NCBI RefSeq assembly: GCF_001613935.1
Contig: NZ_LQCI01000001.1
Location: 62,001 to 126,000, forward strand
Reading direction: 5' to 3'
Length of the DNA stretch: 64,000 bases
DNA from: Amycolatopsis regifaucium
GTDB taxonomy: Bacteria; Actinomycetota; Actinomycetes; Mycobacteriales; Pseudonocardiaceae
Part shown: one piece after another, positions 42,815-52,109 of the stretch
Position numbering within the stretch: position 1 is the stretch's first letter
Layout of the letters: each line of letters opens with the position of its first letter
Notes under the pieces: generated by a model
The model's input: the letters and a program-made list of their open reading frames with translations, nothing else
The model's database searches: none
Told to the model about the DNA's origin: nothing
Translations under genes and position numbers: made by a program

Positions 42815-43579
42815 ATGGGTGGTGGTGGCGTGGAAGGCATCGAGGGCAAGGTCGCGCTCGTCACCGGAGGCGCGCGCGGGATCGGGGCCGCCGTCGTGGA
42901 CGGGCTCGCCGAAGCGGGCGCGATCGTGGCGGCGGTGGACCTGGTGGAAGGCCCTTCCCGGGACAGGGTGACCTCGTACGTCGCGGACGTCGGGGAGCCG
43001 GCGGCCGTCGCGCGCGTGGTCGACGAGGTCGAACGCGAACTAGGGCCGATCGGGATCGGAGCGTCGGTCGCGGGAGTGCTGAAGCCGGGTTCGGTGTGCG
43101 AGACCAGTGACGAAGACTGGGCGGCGACCTTCGCGGTCAACTCCACCGGCGTGTTCACCGTGCTCCGTGAGATTTCCCGCCGTATGCTGCCCCGCCGGAG
43201 TGGTGTGCTGGTGACGGTGGGGTCGAACGCCGCGGGTGTCCCGAGGACCGGGATGGCCGCCTACGCCGCTTCGAAGGCCGCGGCGACGATGCTGACCCGC
43301 TGTCTGGGACTGGAACTCGCCGGTTCGGGCATCCGGTGCAACATCGTCTCGCCCGGCTCGACCGACACCGACATGCAACGTCTACTGTGGACGGACGAGA
43401 GCGGCCGGGACCATGTCATAGCGGGAAATCCGGAGCAATACCGGGTGGGCATACCGCTGGGCCGGATAGCCGATCCCGCCGATATCGCCGACGCCGTCCT
43501 GTTTCTGGCCTCCGATCGCGCGCGGCACATCACGATGCAGAACCTTTACGTCGACGGTGGTGCCACGCTTAGAGGGTGA
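42815..43579 (+). CDS. dhbA: 2,3-dihydro-2,3-dihydroxybenzoate dehydrogenase
   Basis: 254 residues, SDR fold. [19 protein letters not shown] binds [23 protein letters not shown] holds the catalytic Ser region and the Tyr-x3-Lys, and [18 protein letters not shown] matches EntA/DhbA. It oxidises 2,3-dihydro-DHB to 2,3-dihydroxybenzoate, the last DHB step. ATG at 42815 is used; GTG 42830 is possible. It has its own iron box, and the rest of the operon has a second one 40 bases beyond this stop. Confidence 0.93.
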   Translation: MGGGGVEGIEGKVALVTGGARGIGAAVVDGLAEAGAIVAAVDLVEGPSRDRVTSYVADVGEPAAVARVVDEVERELGPIGIGASVAGVLKPGSVCETSDEDWAATFAVNSTGVFTVLREISRRMLPRRSGVLVTVGSNAAGVPRTGMAAYAASKAAATMLTRCLGLELAGSGIRCNIVSPGSTDTDMQRLLWTDESGRDHVIAGNPEQYRVGIPLGRIADPADIADAVLFLASDRARHITMQNLYVDGGATLRG

Positions 43580-43617
43580 TCTCGATGAGGCAACAAGGAC
43601 TTCTCGGTTCCCTGCGA

Positions 43618-43636
43618 TTAGGTTAGGCTAACCGAA
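43618..43636. promoter_or_regulatory. Iron box (IdeR/DmdR operator) upstream of dhbC
   Basis: TTAGGTTAGGCTAACCGAA differs from the 19-base consensus at only two positions. It lies 98 bases upstream of dhbC and probably controls the long operon from dhbC onward. Confidence 0.93.
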
Positions 43637-43733
43637 GCGCGTCTGGGGAGTGGCGGTCCGTGCCCACTCAAGGCACTGAAGCACGTCGAGTGTGCCGACC
43701 TGGTCAGTGGTATTCGCGAAAGGGAATTCAGTC

Positions 43734-44927
43734 GTGTCCTCACCCGCACCGGCCCGGCCGAGGCCGGTCCACCAGGCGGCCGATCTGCTGGCGGCATACC
43801 TGCCCGGATCGTTCTATTACTCGTCCGCCCGGGGATCGATGCTCGCCGACGGGGTGTACTCCCCGGTCCAGGCGGCGCCGGGCAGGCGTGCCCGCGCCGC
43901 CGCCGAGGTCCTCGACGCCGCGCTCGTGGCGGGAGTGACCGAGCCCGTGGTGGCCGGGGCGATCGGGTTCCGGCCCGACGCCCCGAGCAGCCTGGTGGTT
44001 CCCGCCGTGGTGCGCCGGGCCGGACCACCGACGCGGAGTGGTCCGGTGGCACCGCTCGGCGGAAGCTGGTCGGTGTCACCGCGGCCCGCGCCTGCGGTCT
44101 ACACCACTGCCGTCACCAGGGCGCTGGACGAGATTCGCGACGGTGACCTGCGCAAGATCGTGCTTGCCCGCTGCCTCGACGTCACCGGCGGCGACCCCGT
44201 GGCCGTACCGCGGCTGCTGGCCCGCCTCGTGCACGCCGACCCGGCGGCCCATGCCTTCGCCGTCGACGTCAGCGCCCCCGGCGATCCCGCGCCGCGCACC
44301 CTGATCGGCGCGAGCCCGGAACTGCTGGTCTCGCGCCGCGGCCGGATCGTCACGGCCAACCCGCTGGCCGGGTCGCGACCCCGCGTCGCCGACGAAGCCG
44401 AAAACGCCAGCCGGGTCAGCGAGCTGCTGGCGTCCGGAAAGGACCGTGCCGAACACGCCCACGTCGCCGCGCAGGTGGCCGAAGTGCTGGGCCGGTTCTG
44501 CGTCGACCTCGAGGTCCCCGCCGAACCCGAAGTGATCGGCACACCCACGATGTGGCACCTCTCGACCCGGATCAGCGGACGGCTCGCCGACCCGGGCGAC
44601 GCCGGTTCGTCCGCGCTCGCACTGGCCGAGGCCCTGCATCCCACTCCCGCCGTGTGCGGTGTCCCCACCGGGCTCGCCCGTGACACCATCGCCGCGCTCG
44701 AACCGGAAGACCGCGGCTACTACGCGGGTCTGGTCGGCTGGACCGATCCGACCGGGGACGGCGAATGGGTGGTCACCATCCGCTGCGCCGAGGTCCGCGA
44801 CCGGACCGTGCGGCTGTTCGCCGGTGCCGGGGTGGTGGCCGGGTCGGACCCGGAAGCAGAACTCGCCGAGACCGGCGCGAAGTTCGGCACCATGCTGCGC
44901 GCGCTCGGGCTGGAGGGCGTGGCGTGA
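43734..44927 (+). CDS. dhbC: Isochorismate synthase
   Basis: 397 residues of the chorismate-binding family. [59 protein letters not shown] and the C-terminal [20 protein letters not shown] are the usual blocks. It makes isochorismate from chorismate, the first committed step to DHB. GTG at 43734 is chosen because the earlier frame start has no family sequence. Its stop overlaps dhbE. Confidence 0.94.
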   Translation: MSSPAPARPRPVHQAADLLAAYLPGSFYYSSARGSMLADGVYSPVQAAPGRRARAAAEVLDAALVAGVTEPVVAGAIGFRPDAPSSLVVPAVVRRAGPPTRSGPVAPLGGSWSVSPRPAPAVYTTAVTRALDEIRDGDLRKIVLARCLDVTGGDPVAVPRLLARLVHADPAAHAFAVDVSAPGDPAPRTLIGASPELLVSRRGRIVTANPLAGSRPRVADEAENASRVSELLASGKDRAEHAHVAAQVAEVLGRFCVDLEVPAEPEVIGTPTMWHLSTRISGRLADPGDAGSSALALAEALHPTPAVCGVPTGLARDTIAALEPEDRGYYAGLVGWTDPTGDGEWVVTIRCAEVRDRTVRLFAGAGVVAGSDPEAELAETGAKFGTMLRALGLEGVA

Positions 44928-46555
44928 CCACCGATCACGTGCCCTGGCCGCCCGAAACCGCCGCGCGCTACCGGGCTGCGGGCTATTGGCGCGGCCAGAC
45001 CTTCGGCAAGCTGCTGACCAGTCTCGCCGAGGCCTACGCCGAACGTCCCGCCGTGCTCGGCGGAACCGCTCGTTGGACCTTCGCCGAACTCGACGAACGG
45101 GCGCACCGGCTCGCCGCGGGGTTCGCCGGAGCCGGGATCCGAGCAGGCGACCGGATCGTCGTGCAACTGCCGAACGTGCCGGAGTTCGCGTCCGTCGTTT
45201 TCGGACTGTGGCGCGCCGGTGCGCTGTCGGTGTTCGCCCTGCCCGCGCACCGGGCCAGCGAGCTGCGGCACTTCGCCGAACAGAGCGAGGCCGCGGCGAT
45301 CCTCACCGTCGGCGAGCACGAACGGTTCGGCCACGCGGCCATGGCCCACGCGGTCGCGGCCGAAGTCCCGTCGGTCCGGGAGGTCTTCGTCGTCGGTACG
45401 GAGGAATTCGCCGCACTCGAGGCGACCACTCCGCGCGCCCTGCCGGATCCGGACCCCGCCGGTGTCGCGTTCCTCCAGCTCTCCGGGGGCAGCACTGGTC
45501 TCCCCAAGCTGATCCCGCGCACGCACGACGACTACCTCTACAGCGTCCGGGAAAGCGCCAGGATCTGCGGTCTGCGCCCGGAAAGCGTGTACCTCGCCGC
45601 GTTGCCGGTCGCGCACAACTTCCCGCTCAGCTCGCCCGGTCTGCTCGGAGCACTGCACGCGGGCGCGGCCACCGTGTTCGCGCCACGTCCGGACGCCGAC
45701 ACCGCGTTCCGGCTGATCGAGGCCGAAGGCGTGACGATCACCGGGCTCGTGCCGCCACTGGCCGCCGCGTGGACGCAAGCCGCCGCGCGGACCACCCGCG
45801 ATCTGTCCTCTTTGGACGTACTGCTGGTCGGCGGCGCCAAATGCGCCCGTGAGCTGGCGGAGAAGATCGGGCCCGCGCTGGGCTGCCGCCTGCAACAGGT
45901 CTTCGGCATGGCCGAGGGGCTGGTGTGCTACACCCGGCTCGACGATCCGGACGAGTACGTCCTCGCCACGCAGGGACGGCCGATCTCGCCGGACGACGAG
46001 ATCCGCGTCGTGCAGCCGGACGACCCCTTGTCCACTTCGGACGACGTCGTCGCCCCGGGTGAGATCGGCGCACTGCTCACCCGCGGCCCGTACACGATCC
46101 GCGGCTACTACCGCGCCACCGAGCACAACAAGACCGCGTTCACCGAGGACGGCTTCTACCGCACCGGGGACCTCGTGCGGCAGCACCCGTCCGGGCACCT
46201 GGAAGTGGTCGGCCGGGCCAAGGAACAGATCAACCGCGGCGGTGAAAAGGTGGCCGCGGAAGAGGTCGAGAACCATCTGATGGCGCATCCCGGCGTGCTC
46301 GACGCCGCCGTCGTCGCCGTGCCGGATCCGTACCTGGGCGAGCGCACCTGCGCCTACGTCGTCGCGGTGCCCGATCCGGAAATCGCCGAGCCCACGGCGG
46401 CGGAACTGCGCCGGTTCGTGCGCGAACGCGGGGTGGCGGCGTTCAAGGTACCCGATCTGGTGCAGGTGGTGCCGGAGTTCCCGGTGACCGGCGTCGGAAA
46501 GACCAGCAAACGCGAGCTGCGGGCGGCACTGGCCGCCCTGGCGAAGGAGAAGTGA
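44924..46555 (+). CDS. dhbE: 2,3-dihydroxybenzoate-AMP ligase
   Basis: 543 residues. The AMP-binding motif is [16 protein letters not shown]. The substrate pocket has Asn in place of the amino-acid-binding Asp ([17 protein letters not shown]), the hallmark of aryl-acid adenylating enzymes. [25 protein letters not shown] and [10 protein letters not shown] complete the family pattern. It activates DHB and loads it on the carrier protein at 47220. GTG start overlaps the dhbC stop. Salicylate is an alternative substrate for such enzymes, but the presence of dhbA and dhbB supports DHB. Confidence 0.94.
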   Translation: MTTDHVPWPPETAARYRAAGYWRGQTFGKLLTSLAEAYAERPAVLGGTARWTFAELDERAHRLAAGFAGAGIRAGDRIVVQLPNVPEFASVVFGLWRAGALSVFALPAHRASELRHFAEQSEAAAILTVGEHERFGHAAMAHAVAAEVPSVREVFVVGTEEFAALEATTPRALPDPDPAGVAFLQLSGGSTGLPKLIPRTHDDYLYSVRESARICGLRPESVYLAALPVAHNFPLSSPGLLGALHAGAATVFAPRPDADTAFRLIEAEGVTITGLVPPLAAAWTQAAARTTRDLSSLDVLLVGGAKCARELAEKIGPALGCRLQQVFGMAEGLVCYTRLDDPDEYVLATQGRPISPDDEIRVVQPDDPLSTSDDVVAPGEIGALLTRGPYTIRGYYRATEHNKTAFTEDGFYRTGDLVRQHPSGHLEVVGRAKEQINRGGEKVAAEEVENHLMAHPGVLDAAVVAVPDPYLGERTCAYVVAVPDPEIAEPTAAELRRFVRERGVAAFKVPDLVQVVPEFPVTGVGKTSKRELRAALAALAKEK

Positions 46556-46557
46556 AC

Positions 46558-47223
46558 GTGTCACTGCCGAAGATCCAGCCGTACCCCCTGCCGACGGAGG
46601 CCGAGCTGCCCGCCGGACGGGTCGGCTGGAAACCCGACCCCGCCCGCGCCGCGCTGCTGGTGCACGACGCGCAGCGGTACTTCCTCGCACCGTACGAGGG
46701 ATCCCCGATCCCGGAGATGGTCGCGAACATCGCCGCGCTCGCCGACGCCGCCCGCGCCGTGGGAGTGCCGGTGTTCTACACCGCGCAGCCCGGCCACCAG
46801 GCCGCTGAGGACCGCGGCCTGCTCACCGAATTCTGGGGCGACGGCATCGGCGCGGTCATCGACGACGATCCGGCCGCCGCCGACGTCGTCGACGAACTCG
46901 CCCCGGAACCGGGTGACACCGTGCTGACGAAGTGGCGCTACAGCGCGTTCCAGCGCAGCACTTTCACCGAACAGCTCGCCGAAGCGGGCCGGGACCAGCT
47001 GCTGATCACCGGCGTCTACGCGCACATCGGCTGCCAGGCCACCGCGGTCGAGGCGTTCATGCGCGACGTCCAGCCGTTCCTGGTCGGCGACGCGGTCGCG
47101 GACTTCTCCCGCGAACGGCACGACCAGGCGTGCGAATACGTCGCCCAGCGCTGCGGCGCGCTCACCACCACGGCCGCCGCGCTCGCCGCGCTGGCCCCGA
47201 TCCACGCCGGAGCGCGGTCATGA
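46558..47223 (+). CDS. dhbB: Isochorismatase
   Basis: 221 residues. [11 protein letters not shown] holds the catalytic Asp, [14 protein letters not shown] the Lys, and [17 protein letters not shown] the Cys-containing motif of EntB/DhbB isochorismatases. It hydrolyses isochorismate to 2,3-dihydro-DHB. GTG at 46558 has AGGAG at an 8-base distance; GTG at 46552 overlaps the dhbE stop but leaves only 2 bases after AGGAG. In Bacillus and E. coli the aryl carrier domain is fused to this protein; here it is a separate gene that starts at the stop codon. Confidence 0.92.
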   Translation: MSLPKIQPYPLPTEAELPAGRVGWKPDPARAALLVHDAQRYFLAPYEGSPIPEMVANIAALADAARAVGVPVFYTAQPGHQAAEDRGLLTEFWGDGIGAVIDDDPAAADVVDELAPEPGDTVLTKWRYSAFQRSTFTEQLAEAGRDQLLITGVYAHIGCQATAVEAFMRDVQPFLVGDAVADFSRERHDQACEYVAQRCGALTTTAAALAALAPIHAGARS

Positions 47224-47453
47224 GCCTCACTACCGAGAAGATCCACGCCGACGTCGCCGAACTGCTCGGCTGCGACCCGGCCGAGCTGACCCCGGAAACC
47301 GATCTGACCGACCTCGGCCTCGACTCGATGCGGATCATGGGACTGGTCGAGCAGTGGCGTTCCGAAGGCGCGGACACCCTCGAATTCGCCGACCTCGCCG
47401 AACAGCCGACGCTGGGTCACTGGACAGAGATCCTCGCCGGGAAAACCGCGTGA
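47220..47453 (+). CDS. Free-standing aryl carrier protein
   Basis: 77 residues. [19 protein letters not shown] contains the phosphopantetheine attachment Ser36. Equivalent to the C-terminal domain of EntB/DhbB, split off as its own gene. It carries DHB as a thioester to the first condensation domain of the NRPS. ATG overlaps the dhbB stop and its own stop overlaps the next gene, so it is translated as part of the chain. Confidence 0.92.
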   Translation: MSLTTEKIHADVAELLGCDPAELTPETDLTDLGLDSMRIMGLVEQWRSEGADTLEFADLAEQPTLGHWTEILAGKTA

Positions 47454-48304
47454 GCCGCGCCGACCACCGCCACCGGCATCTGGAGCGCATCGCCGAGGTC
47501 CGCGCGGGTCAGCACGCGGAGAAGGTCCCATACCCGATCCGCGTCCGGCAGGCCGAAGTCGTGCGCACCGAGATGATCGGCTCCGGACTGCTCCGTGTCA
47601 CCCTCGGCGGGCCGGGAACGGCGGGGTTCGAGGCGCATTCACCCGACGAACACGTGAAAGTGCTGTTCCCGGAAGTCGACCCGGAACCGCGGCTGCCGGT
47701 TCAGGACGGCGACATGCTGCGCTGGCCGAAGCCGTCGCCGACGTCCCGGGAGTACACGGTCCGCCGCTACGACCCGGTTTCCGGGGAACTCGATCTGGAT
47801 GTCGCGCTGCACCAAGGCGGACTCGGGTCCGGATGGGCGGAGAAGGTGACTCCGGGAACCGCGGTGCACGTCGCCGGACCGCCGGGCGGGCTGATCGTGC
47901 CGCACACCTACGACCGCTACCTCCTCGCCGGTGATCTCACCGCGCTGCCCGCGATCGCGCGCTGGCTCGAAGAACTGCCCCGGACCGCCGCGGGCTGGGC
48001 GTTCATCGAGGTCGCCGACGCGAGCGAGGAGATCGAGCTGTCCGCGCCCGAAGACGTCGAAGTGCGCTGGCTGCACCGAGACGGCGCCGCGCCGGAGGAC
48101 ACCGAGCTGCTGGCCCGTGCCGTCCGCGCGATCGAGGTCGCCGCCGGTGAACGGCTCTACGCCTGGGTCGCCGGGGAAGCCGGGCAGATCAAGCCGCTGC
48201 GCCGCTGGCTGAAAAACGACCTCGGGCTCGGCAAGGACGACCACGACGTGACCGGCTACTGGAAACGCGGCGTCGCGGACTTCGACGACGAGCACGACCA
48301 CTGA
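47450..48304 (+). CDS. Siderophore-interacting protein (ViuB-like ferric reductase)
   Basis: 284 residues. [20 protein letters not shown] binds FAD, and [20 protein letters not shown] and [19 protein letters not shown] form the NAD(P)H-binding part. The C-terminal [17 protein letters not shown] is typical of ViuB/YqjH proteins. It should release iron in the cytoplasm by reducing the ferric catecholate. GTG start overlaps the carrier-protein stop. Confidence 0.92.
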   Translation: MSRADHRHRHLERIAEVRAGQHAEKVPYPIRVRQAEVVRTEMIGSGLLRVTLGGPGTAGFEAHSPDEHVKVLFPEVDPEPRLPVQDGDMLRWPKPSPTSREYTVRRYDPVSGELDLDVALHQGGLGSGWAEKVTPGTAVHVAGPPGGLIVPHTYDRYLLAGDLTALPAIARWLEELPRTAAGWAFIEVADASEEIELSAPEDVEVRWLHRDGAAPEDTELLARAVRAIEVAAGERLYAWVAGEAGQIKPLRRWLKNDLGLGKDDHDVTGYWKRGVADFDDEHDH

Positions 48305-48332
48305 TCCCCACCAAGAAAACCGAGGAAAACCC

Positions 48333-49337
48333 ATGCGCACCACAAGAACCCGCCGCCTCGCCGGAGCGCTCGCGCTCGCTTTGACGGTCGTGACCGCGGC
48401 CACCGCCTGCGGTTCCGGCGATGCCGGGCAGGCGGGCGACGGCGGGCAGACCCGGGTGTTCGCCGCCGACAACGGCCAGATCACCATCCCGGTCTCGCCG
48501 AAGCGGGTCATCGCCACCGGCTACGCCGTGCCCGCCCTGCTCGAAGCGGGCGCGCCGCTGGTCGGGGTGTCCAGCTGGAAGCGCGGCATCCCGCTGTTCA
48601 ACGAGCAGGAGCGCAAGAAGTACGACGAGCTGGCGAAGGTCGCGGGCGAGTCGGCGGCGGAGACGAACTACGAGGCGATCGCGCAGGCGGATCCGGACCT
48701 CATCGTGATCGGTGTGCCGAAGCCGGTGCTCGCCGACATCGACCTCAAGCGGCTCGAAGCGATCGCGCCGGTCGTGGCGATCGGCCCGTCGGTGCCGTCG
48801 ATGTGGCGTGAGCTTTCCCGCAAGCAGGCCGACGCCGCCGGCGCGACCGCGGGGTTCGACGCGCTCAAGACCGCGTACGACACCAAGGCCAAGGGACTGG
48901 CCGAGAAGTACAAGGCGGTGCTGCCGCAGCTGAAGCTGGGCCACGTCGGGGCCTACGGCGAGGTCGCCAAGGGCAACTTCCAGCGTGAGTTCAACGGTTC
49001 CTGGGGCACCAACATCGCGCAGGACCTCGGCGCCACCTACTACGGCCAGGTCAAGGTCAAGGGCGGCGGCTCCAAGGACGTCAGTGAGTACCCGTCGATC
49101 GAAGAGCTGTCGACCGCGTTCGCCGAGGCCGACGCGATCACCTACTCGGTCAGTGCCGACGGTTCCGTGCCCGCGCCGGTCAAATACGTCCTCGATTCGC
49201 CGCTGTGGAAGGAACTTCCCGCGGTGAAGGCGGGCAAGGTCTACCCGTTCCGCTACACCGAGGCCGCCACCTACCGGGCCGCGACGTCTACTTTGGACGC
49301 CGTCGACCAGGCGTTCGCGCCGCTGCTCAAGCAGTGA
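48333..49337 (+). CDS. Ferric-siderophore-binding lipoprotein of an ABC importer
   Basis: 334 residues. A signal peptide ends at the lipobox Cys26 (TAATACGSG). The body is a class III (FecB/FhuD-type) binding protein: RVIATGYAVPALLEAGAPLV, then QADPDLIVIG and LGHVGAYGE. It captures the ferric siderophore outside the membrane. The 28-base gap before it is the only clear gap in the operon after dhbC. Confidence 0.93.
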   Translation: MRTTRTRRLAGALALALTVVTAATACGSGDAGQAGDGGQTRVFAADNGQITIPVSPKRVIATGYAVPALLEAGAPLVGVSSWKRGIPLFNEQERKKYDELAKVAGESAAETNYEAIAQADPDLIVIGVPKPVLADIDLKRLEAIAPVVAIGPSVPSMWRELSRKQADAAGATAGFDALKTAYDTKAKGLAEKYKAVLPQLKLGHVGAYGEVAKGNFQREFNGSWGTNIAQDLGATYYGQVKVKGGGSKDVSEYPSIEELSTAFAEADAITYSVSADGSVPAPVKYVLDSPLWKELPAVKAGKVYPFRYTEAATYRAATSTLDAVDQAFAPLLKQ

Positions 49338-50317
49338 CCACCGCCGGGCGGTCCGCGCTGCTGGGCGCCGCGCTGCTCGGGCTCGTCGTGGTCGCCGTGC
49401 TGAGCGTCGGGATCGGCGCGCACGCCATCGCCCCCGGTGAGGTCGTGCGCGCCCTGCTGGGCGAAGGGAACCCGAGTGACCGGGCGGTGGTCCTGGACAT
49501 CCGGATGCCGAGGGCGGTGCTCGCGGTCGGCGTCGGCGCGGCGTTGGCGGTCGGGGGAGTGCTCGTGCAGGCGTTGTCGCGCAACGCCTTGGCCGAACCC
49601 GGGGTGCTCGGCGTGACCGCCGGGGCCGGATTCGCCATCGCGGTGGGTTCGGCGCTCGGCCTCGCCGCCTCGGCACCCGCCGAACTGGGCCTGGCGGTGC
49701 TGGGCGCGGCCGGGGCCGCGGTGCTGGTGTACGCGGTCGGCCGCCGGGCACCGCTGCGGCTGGTACTGGCCGGCACCGCGTTGAGCGCCGTGCTGCTGGG
49801 GCTCACTCTCGGCCTCCGGCTGCTGTTCCCCGACACCTTCGACGTCTACCGGTTCTGGTCGGTGGGGTCGCTGGCCGGTCGCGAGCAGGCCCCGACCACG
49901 GTGCCGCTGGTCGTCATCGGTCTGTCGCTGCTGGGCGCGTTCGCGGTGAGCCGTCAGCTGAACGCGATCGCCCTCGGCGAGACGGTCGCGCACACCCTCG
50001 GCGCGAACGTCGCGCGCGTCCGGGCGATGACCCTTGTGTTGATCACCTTGATGGCGGGGGCAGCCACCGCCCTGGCCGGGCCGATCCTGTTCGTGGGGCT
50101 GATCGTGCCGCATCTGGCCCGGCGGGTGGCGGGCGCGTCGATCCCGTGGCTCGTCGCGTTCGCCGCGCTGCTCGGCCCGGTCCTGATGCTGGCCGCGGAC
50201 GTCGGCTCCCGGGTCCTGCTGCCGACCGGCGAAGTCCCGGTCGCGATCGTGACCGCGTTCCTCGGCGGCCCGGTGCTGATCTGGGCCGTCCGCAAATACG
50301 GGGCGGCGCCGCTGTGA
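49334..50317 (+). CDS. FecCD-family siderophore importer permease 1
   Basis: 327 residues, about 9-10 membrane segments. DIRMPRAVLAVGVGAALAVG, ALSRNALAEPGVLGVTAGAG and GPILFVGLIVPHLARRVAG are FecCD signatures. GTG overlaps the binding-protein stop. Pairs with the next permease. Confidence 0.93.
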   Translation: MTTAGRSALLGAALLGLVVVAVLSVGIGAHAIAPGEVVRALLGEGNPSDRAVVLDIRMPRAVLAVGVGAALAVGGVLVQALSRNALAEPGVLGVTAGAGFAIAVGSALGLAASAPAELGLAVLGAAGAAVLVYAVGRRAPLRLVLAGTALSAVLLGLTLGLRLLFPDTFDVYRFWSVGSLAGREQAPTTVPLVVIGLSLLGAFAVSRQLNAIALGETVAHTLGANVARVRAMTLVLITLMAGAATALAGPILFVGLIVPHLARRVAGASIPWLVAFAALLGPVLMLAADVGSRVLLPTGEVPVAIVTAFLGGPVLIWAVRKYGAAPL

Positions 50318-51336
50318 GCGCGCTGGTCCTGCGGCGCGGGCGGTTCTCCGCCCGGCTGGAACGCCGCACCCTCCTCTTCCTCGTGGCGATGGCCGTGGTC
50401 ATCGCCGGTTTGATGCTGCTCGGACTCTGCTATGGCGCGGCGTGGGCGAGCCCCGCCCGCGTGTTCGCCGCGCTCACCGGATCCGGTGGCGGCCCGGGGG
50501 TGGTCATCCGGGAATGGCGGCTGCCGCGGGTGCTGGCCGGGCTGGTGTTCGGTGCCGCGCTCGGGCTGGCGGGCGCGATCTTCCAGAACGTCACCCGCAA
50601 TCCACTCGGCAGCCCGGACGTCATCGGCCTCGACGCCGGCGCCTACACCGGCGCGCTGTTCGCGATCACCGTGCTGTCGGGGACGTCGACGCAGCTCACG
50701 ATCGGTTCGGTGCTCGGCGGCGTGCTCACGGCGGCGATCGTGTACGTGTTGTCGCTCGGTGGTGGGCTGTCCGGGCTGCGGCTGATCGTCATCGGGATCG
50801 CGATCAACGCGATGCTGACGGCGGTGAACTCGTGGATCGTGCTGCGCGCCGAACTCGAGATCGCGATCGCGGCCGTCGGCTGGAACGCCGGTTCGCTCAA
50901 CGGGGTCGGCTGGGACGACGTCGCCATCCCGTTCGGGGTGCTGGCGGTGCTTTTCGCCGTACTGGTCACGCGGGCGCCGTCACTGCACCAGGCCGCGCTC
51001 GGCGGCGCGCTGGCGGTCACCACCGGCGTCCGCTGGGACCGGCTGCGGCTGCAGCTGGTGCTCATCGGGGTCGGGTGCACGGCGACGGTCACCGCCGTCG
51101 CCGGGCCGATCGCGTTCATCGCGCTGGCCGCCCCGCAGATCGGGCGGCGGCTGGCCCGCACGCCCGGTATTCCGCTGCTGCCCGCCGCGCTCACCGGCGC
51201 CGTTCTCCTGACCGGCGCCGACCTGGCCGCCCAGATGCTGCTCGCGCCGGAAGCGCTGCCGGTCGGTGTGGTCAGCACCGTGATCGGCGGCGGCTATCTG
51301 ATCTGGCTGCTCACCAAGGAGGTGCGGCGCACATGA
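50314..51336 (+). CDS. FecCD-family siderophore importer permease 2
   Basis: 340 residues. REWRLPRVLAGLVFGAALGL, VTRNPLGSPDVIGLDAGAYT and GPIAFIALAAPQIGRRLAR match FecCD. Overlaps both neighbours by four bases, so the two permeases and the ATPase are made together. Confidence 0.93.
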   Translation: MSALVLRRGRFSARLERRTLLFLVAMAVVIAGLMLLGLCYGAAWASPARVFAALTGSGGGPGVVIREWRLPRVLAGLVFGAALGLAGAIFQNVTRNPLGSPDVIGLDAGAYTGALFAITVLSGTSTQLTIGSVLGGVLTAAIVYVLSLGGGLSGLRLIVIGIAINAMLTAVNSWIVLRAELEIAIAAVGWNAGSLNGVGWDDVAIPFGVLAVLFAVLVTRAPSLHQAALGGALAVTTGVRWDRLRLQLVLIGVGCTATVTAVAGPIAFIALAAPQIGRRLARTPGIPLLPAALTGAVLLTGADLAAQMLLAPEALPVGVVSTVIGGGYLIWLLTKEVRRT

Positions 51337-52109
51337 GTGCCCGCTTGACCGCCCGGGAACTGACCCTGCGCTACGGCGACCGGGTGGTGTCGACCCGGCT
51401 GAGCCTCGACGTGCCCGACCGCGCGTTCACCGCCGTGGTGGGACCGAACGCCTGCGGTAAGTCGACCTTGCTGCGCGCGTTCGTCCGGCTGCTGCGGCCC
51501 TCCGACGGCGAGGTCCTGCTCGACGGCAAGGACGTCGGTTCCTTCCACGGCAAGGGATTGGCGCGGGAACTCGGTTTTCTGCCGCAGGATCCGGTCGCGC
51601 CGGAGGACGTCCGCGTCCGGCAGCTGGTCGCGCGCGGCAGGTTCCCGCACCAGTCGCTGTTCGCGTCGTGGTCCGAGGAGGACGAACGCGCGGTGATCGA
51701 GGCGATGACCGCGGCCGGGGTGGCGGGGCTGGCCGACCGGCCGGTGCAGGAGCTTTCGGGCGGGCAGCGCCAGCGCGTGTGGGTGGCGCTGGTGCTGGCA
51801 CAGAAGACGCCGTACCTGCTGCTCGACGAGCCGACGTCGTTCCTCGACATCGCGCACCAGTACCAGCTGCTGGGGTTGCTGGCGCGCCTGCGCGACGAAG
51901 GCCGCACGGTGATCGCCGTCCTGCACGACATCAATCAGGCCTGTCGCTACGCCGATCACCTCGTCGCGTTGCGGGACGGCCGGATCGTCGCGGAAGGCGC
52001 GCCGGCCGACATCGTCGACGCCGAGCTGATGAAGGAGGTCTTCGATCTCCCCAGCGTCGTCGTGCCCGACCCGGTGACCGGAACCCCGATGGTGGTGCCC
52101 TCGTGCTGA
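51333..52109 (+). CDS. Siderophore importer ATPase (FecE/FepC type)
   Basis: 258 residues. Walker A GPNACGKST, signature LSGGQRQR, Walker B YLLLDEPTS and the switch His in AVLHDINQA are intact. It energises ferric-siderophore import. Its last seven bases overlap the NRPS GTG start. Confidence 0.94.
   Translation: MSARLTARELTLRYGDRVVSTRLSLDVPDRAFTAVVGPNACGKSTLLRAFVRLLRPSDGEVLLDGKDVGSFHGKGLARELGFLPQDPVAPEDVRVRQLVARGRFPHQSLFASWSEEDERAVIEAMTAAGVAGLADRPVQELSGGQRQRVWVALVLAQKTPYLLLDEPTSFLDIAHQYQLLGLLARLRDEGRTVIAVLHDINQACRYADHLVALRDGRIVAEGAPADIVDAELMKEVFDLPSVVVPDPVTGTPMVVPSC

Noticed and set aside
51668..52102. Longer N-terminus for the NRPS
   Set aside because: The frame is open back to 51668 but runs over the ABC ATPase and has no C-domain homology. 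GTG at 52103 begins the C domain directly.
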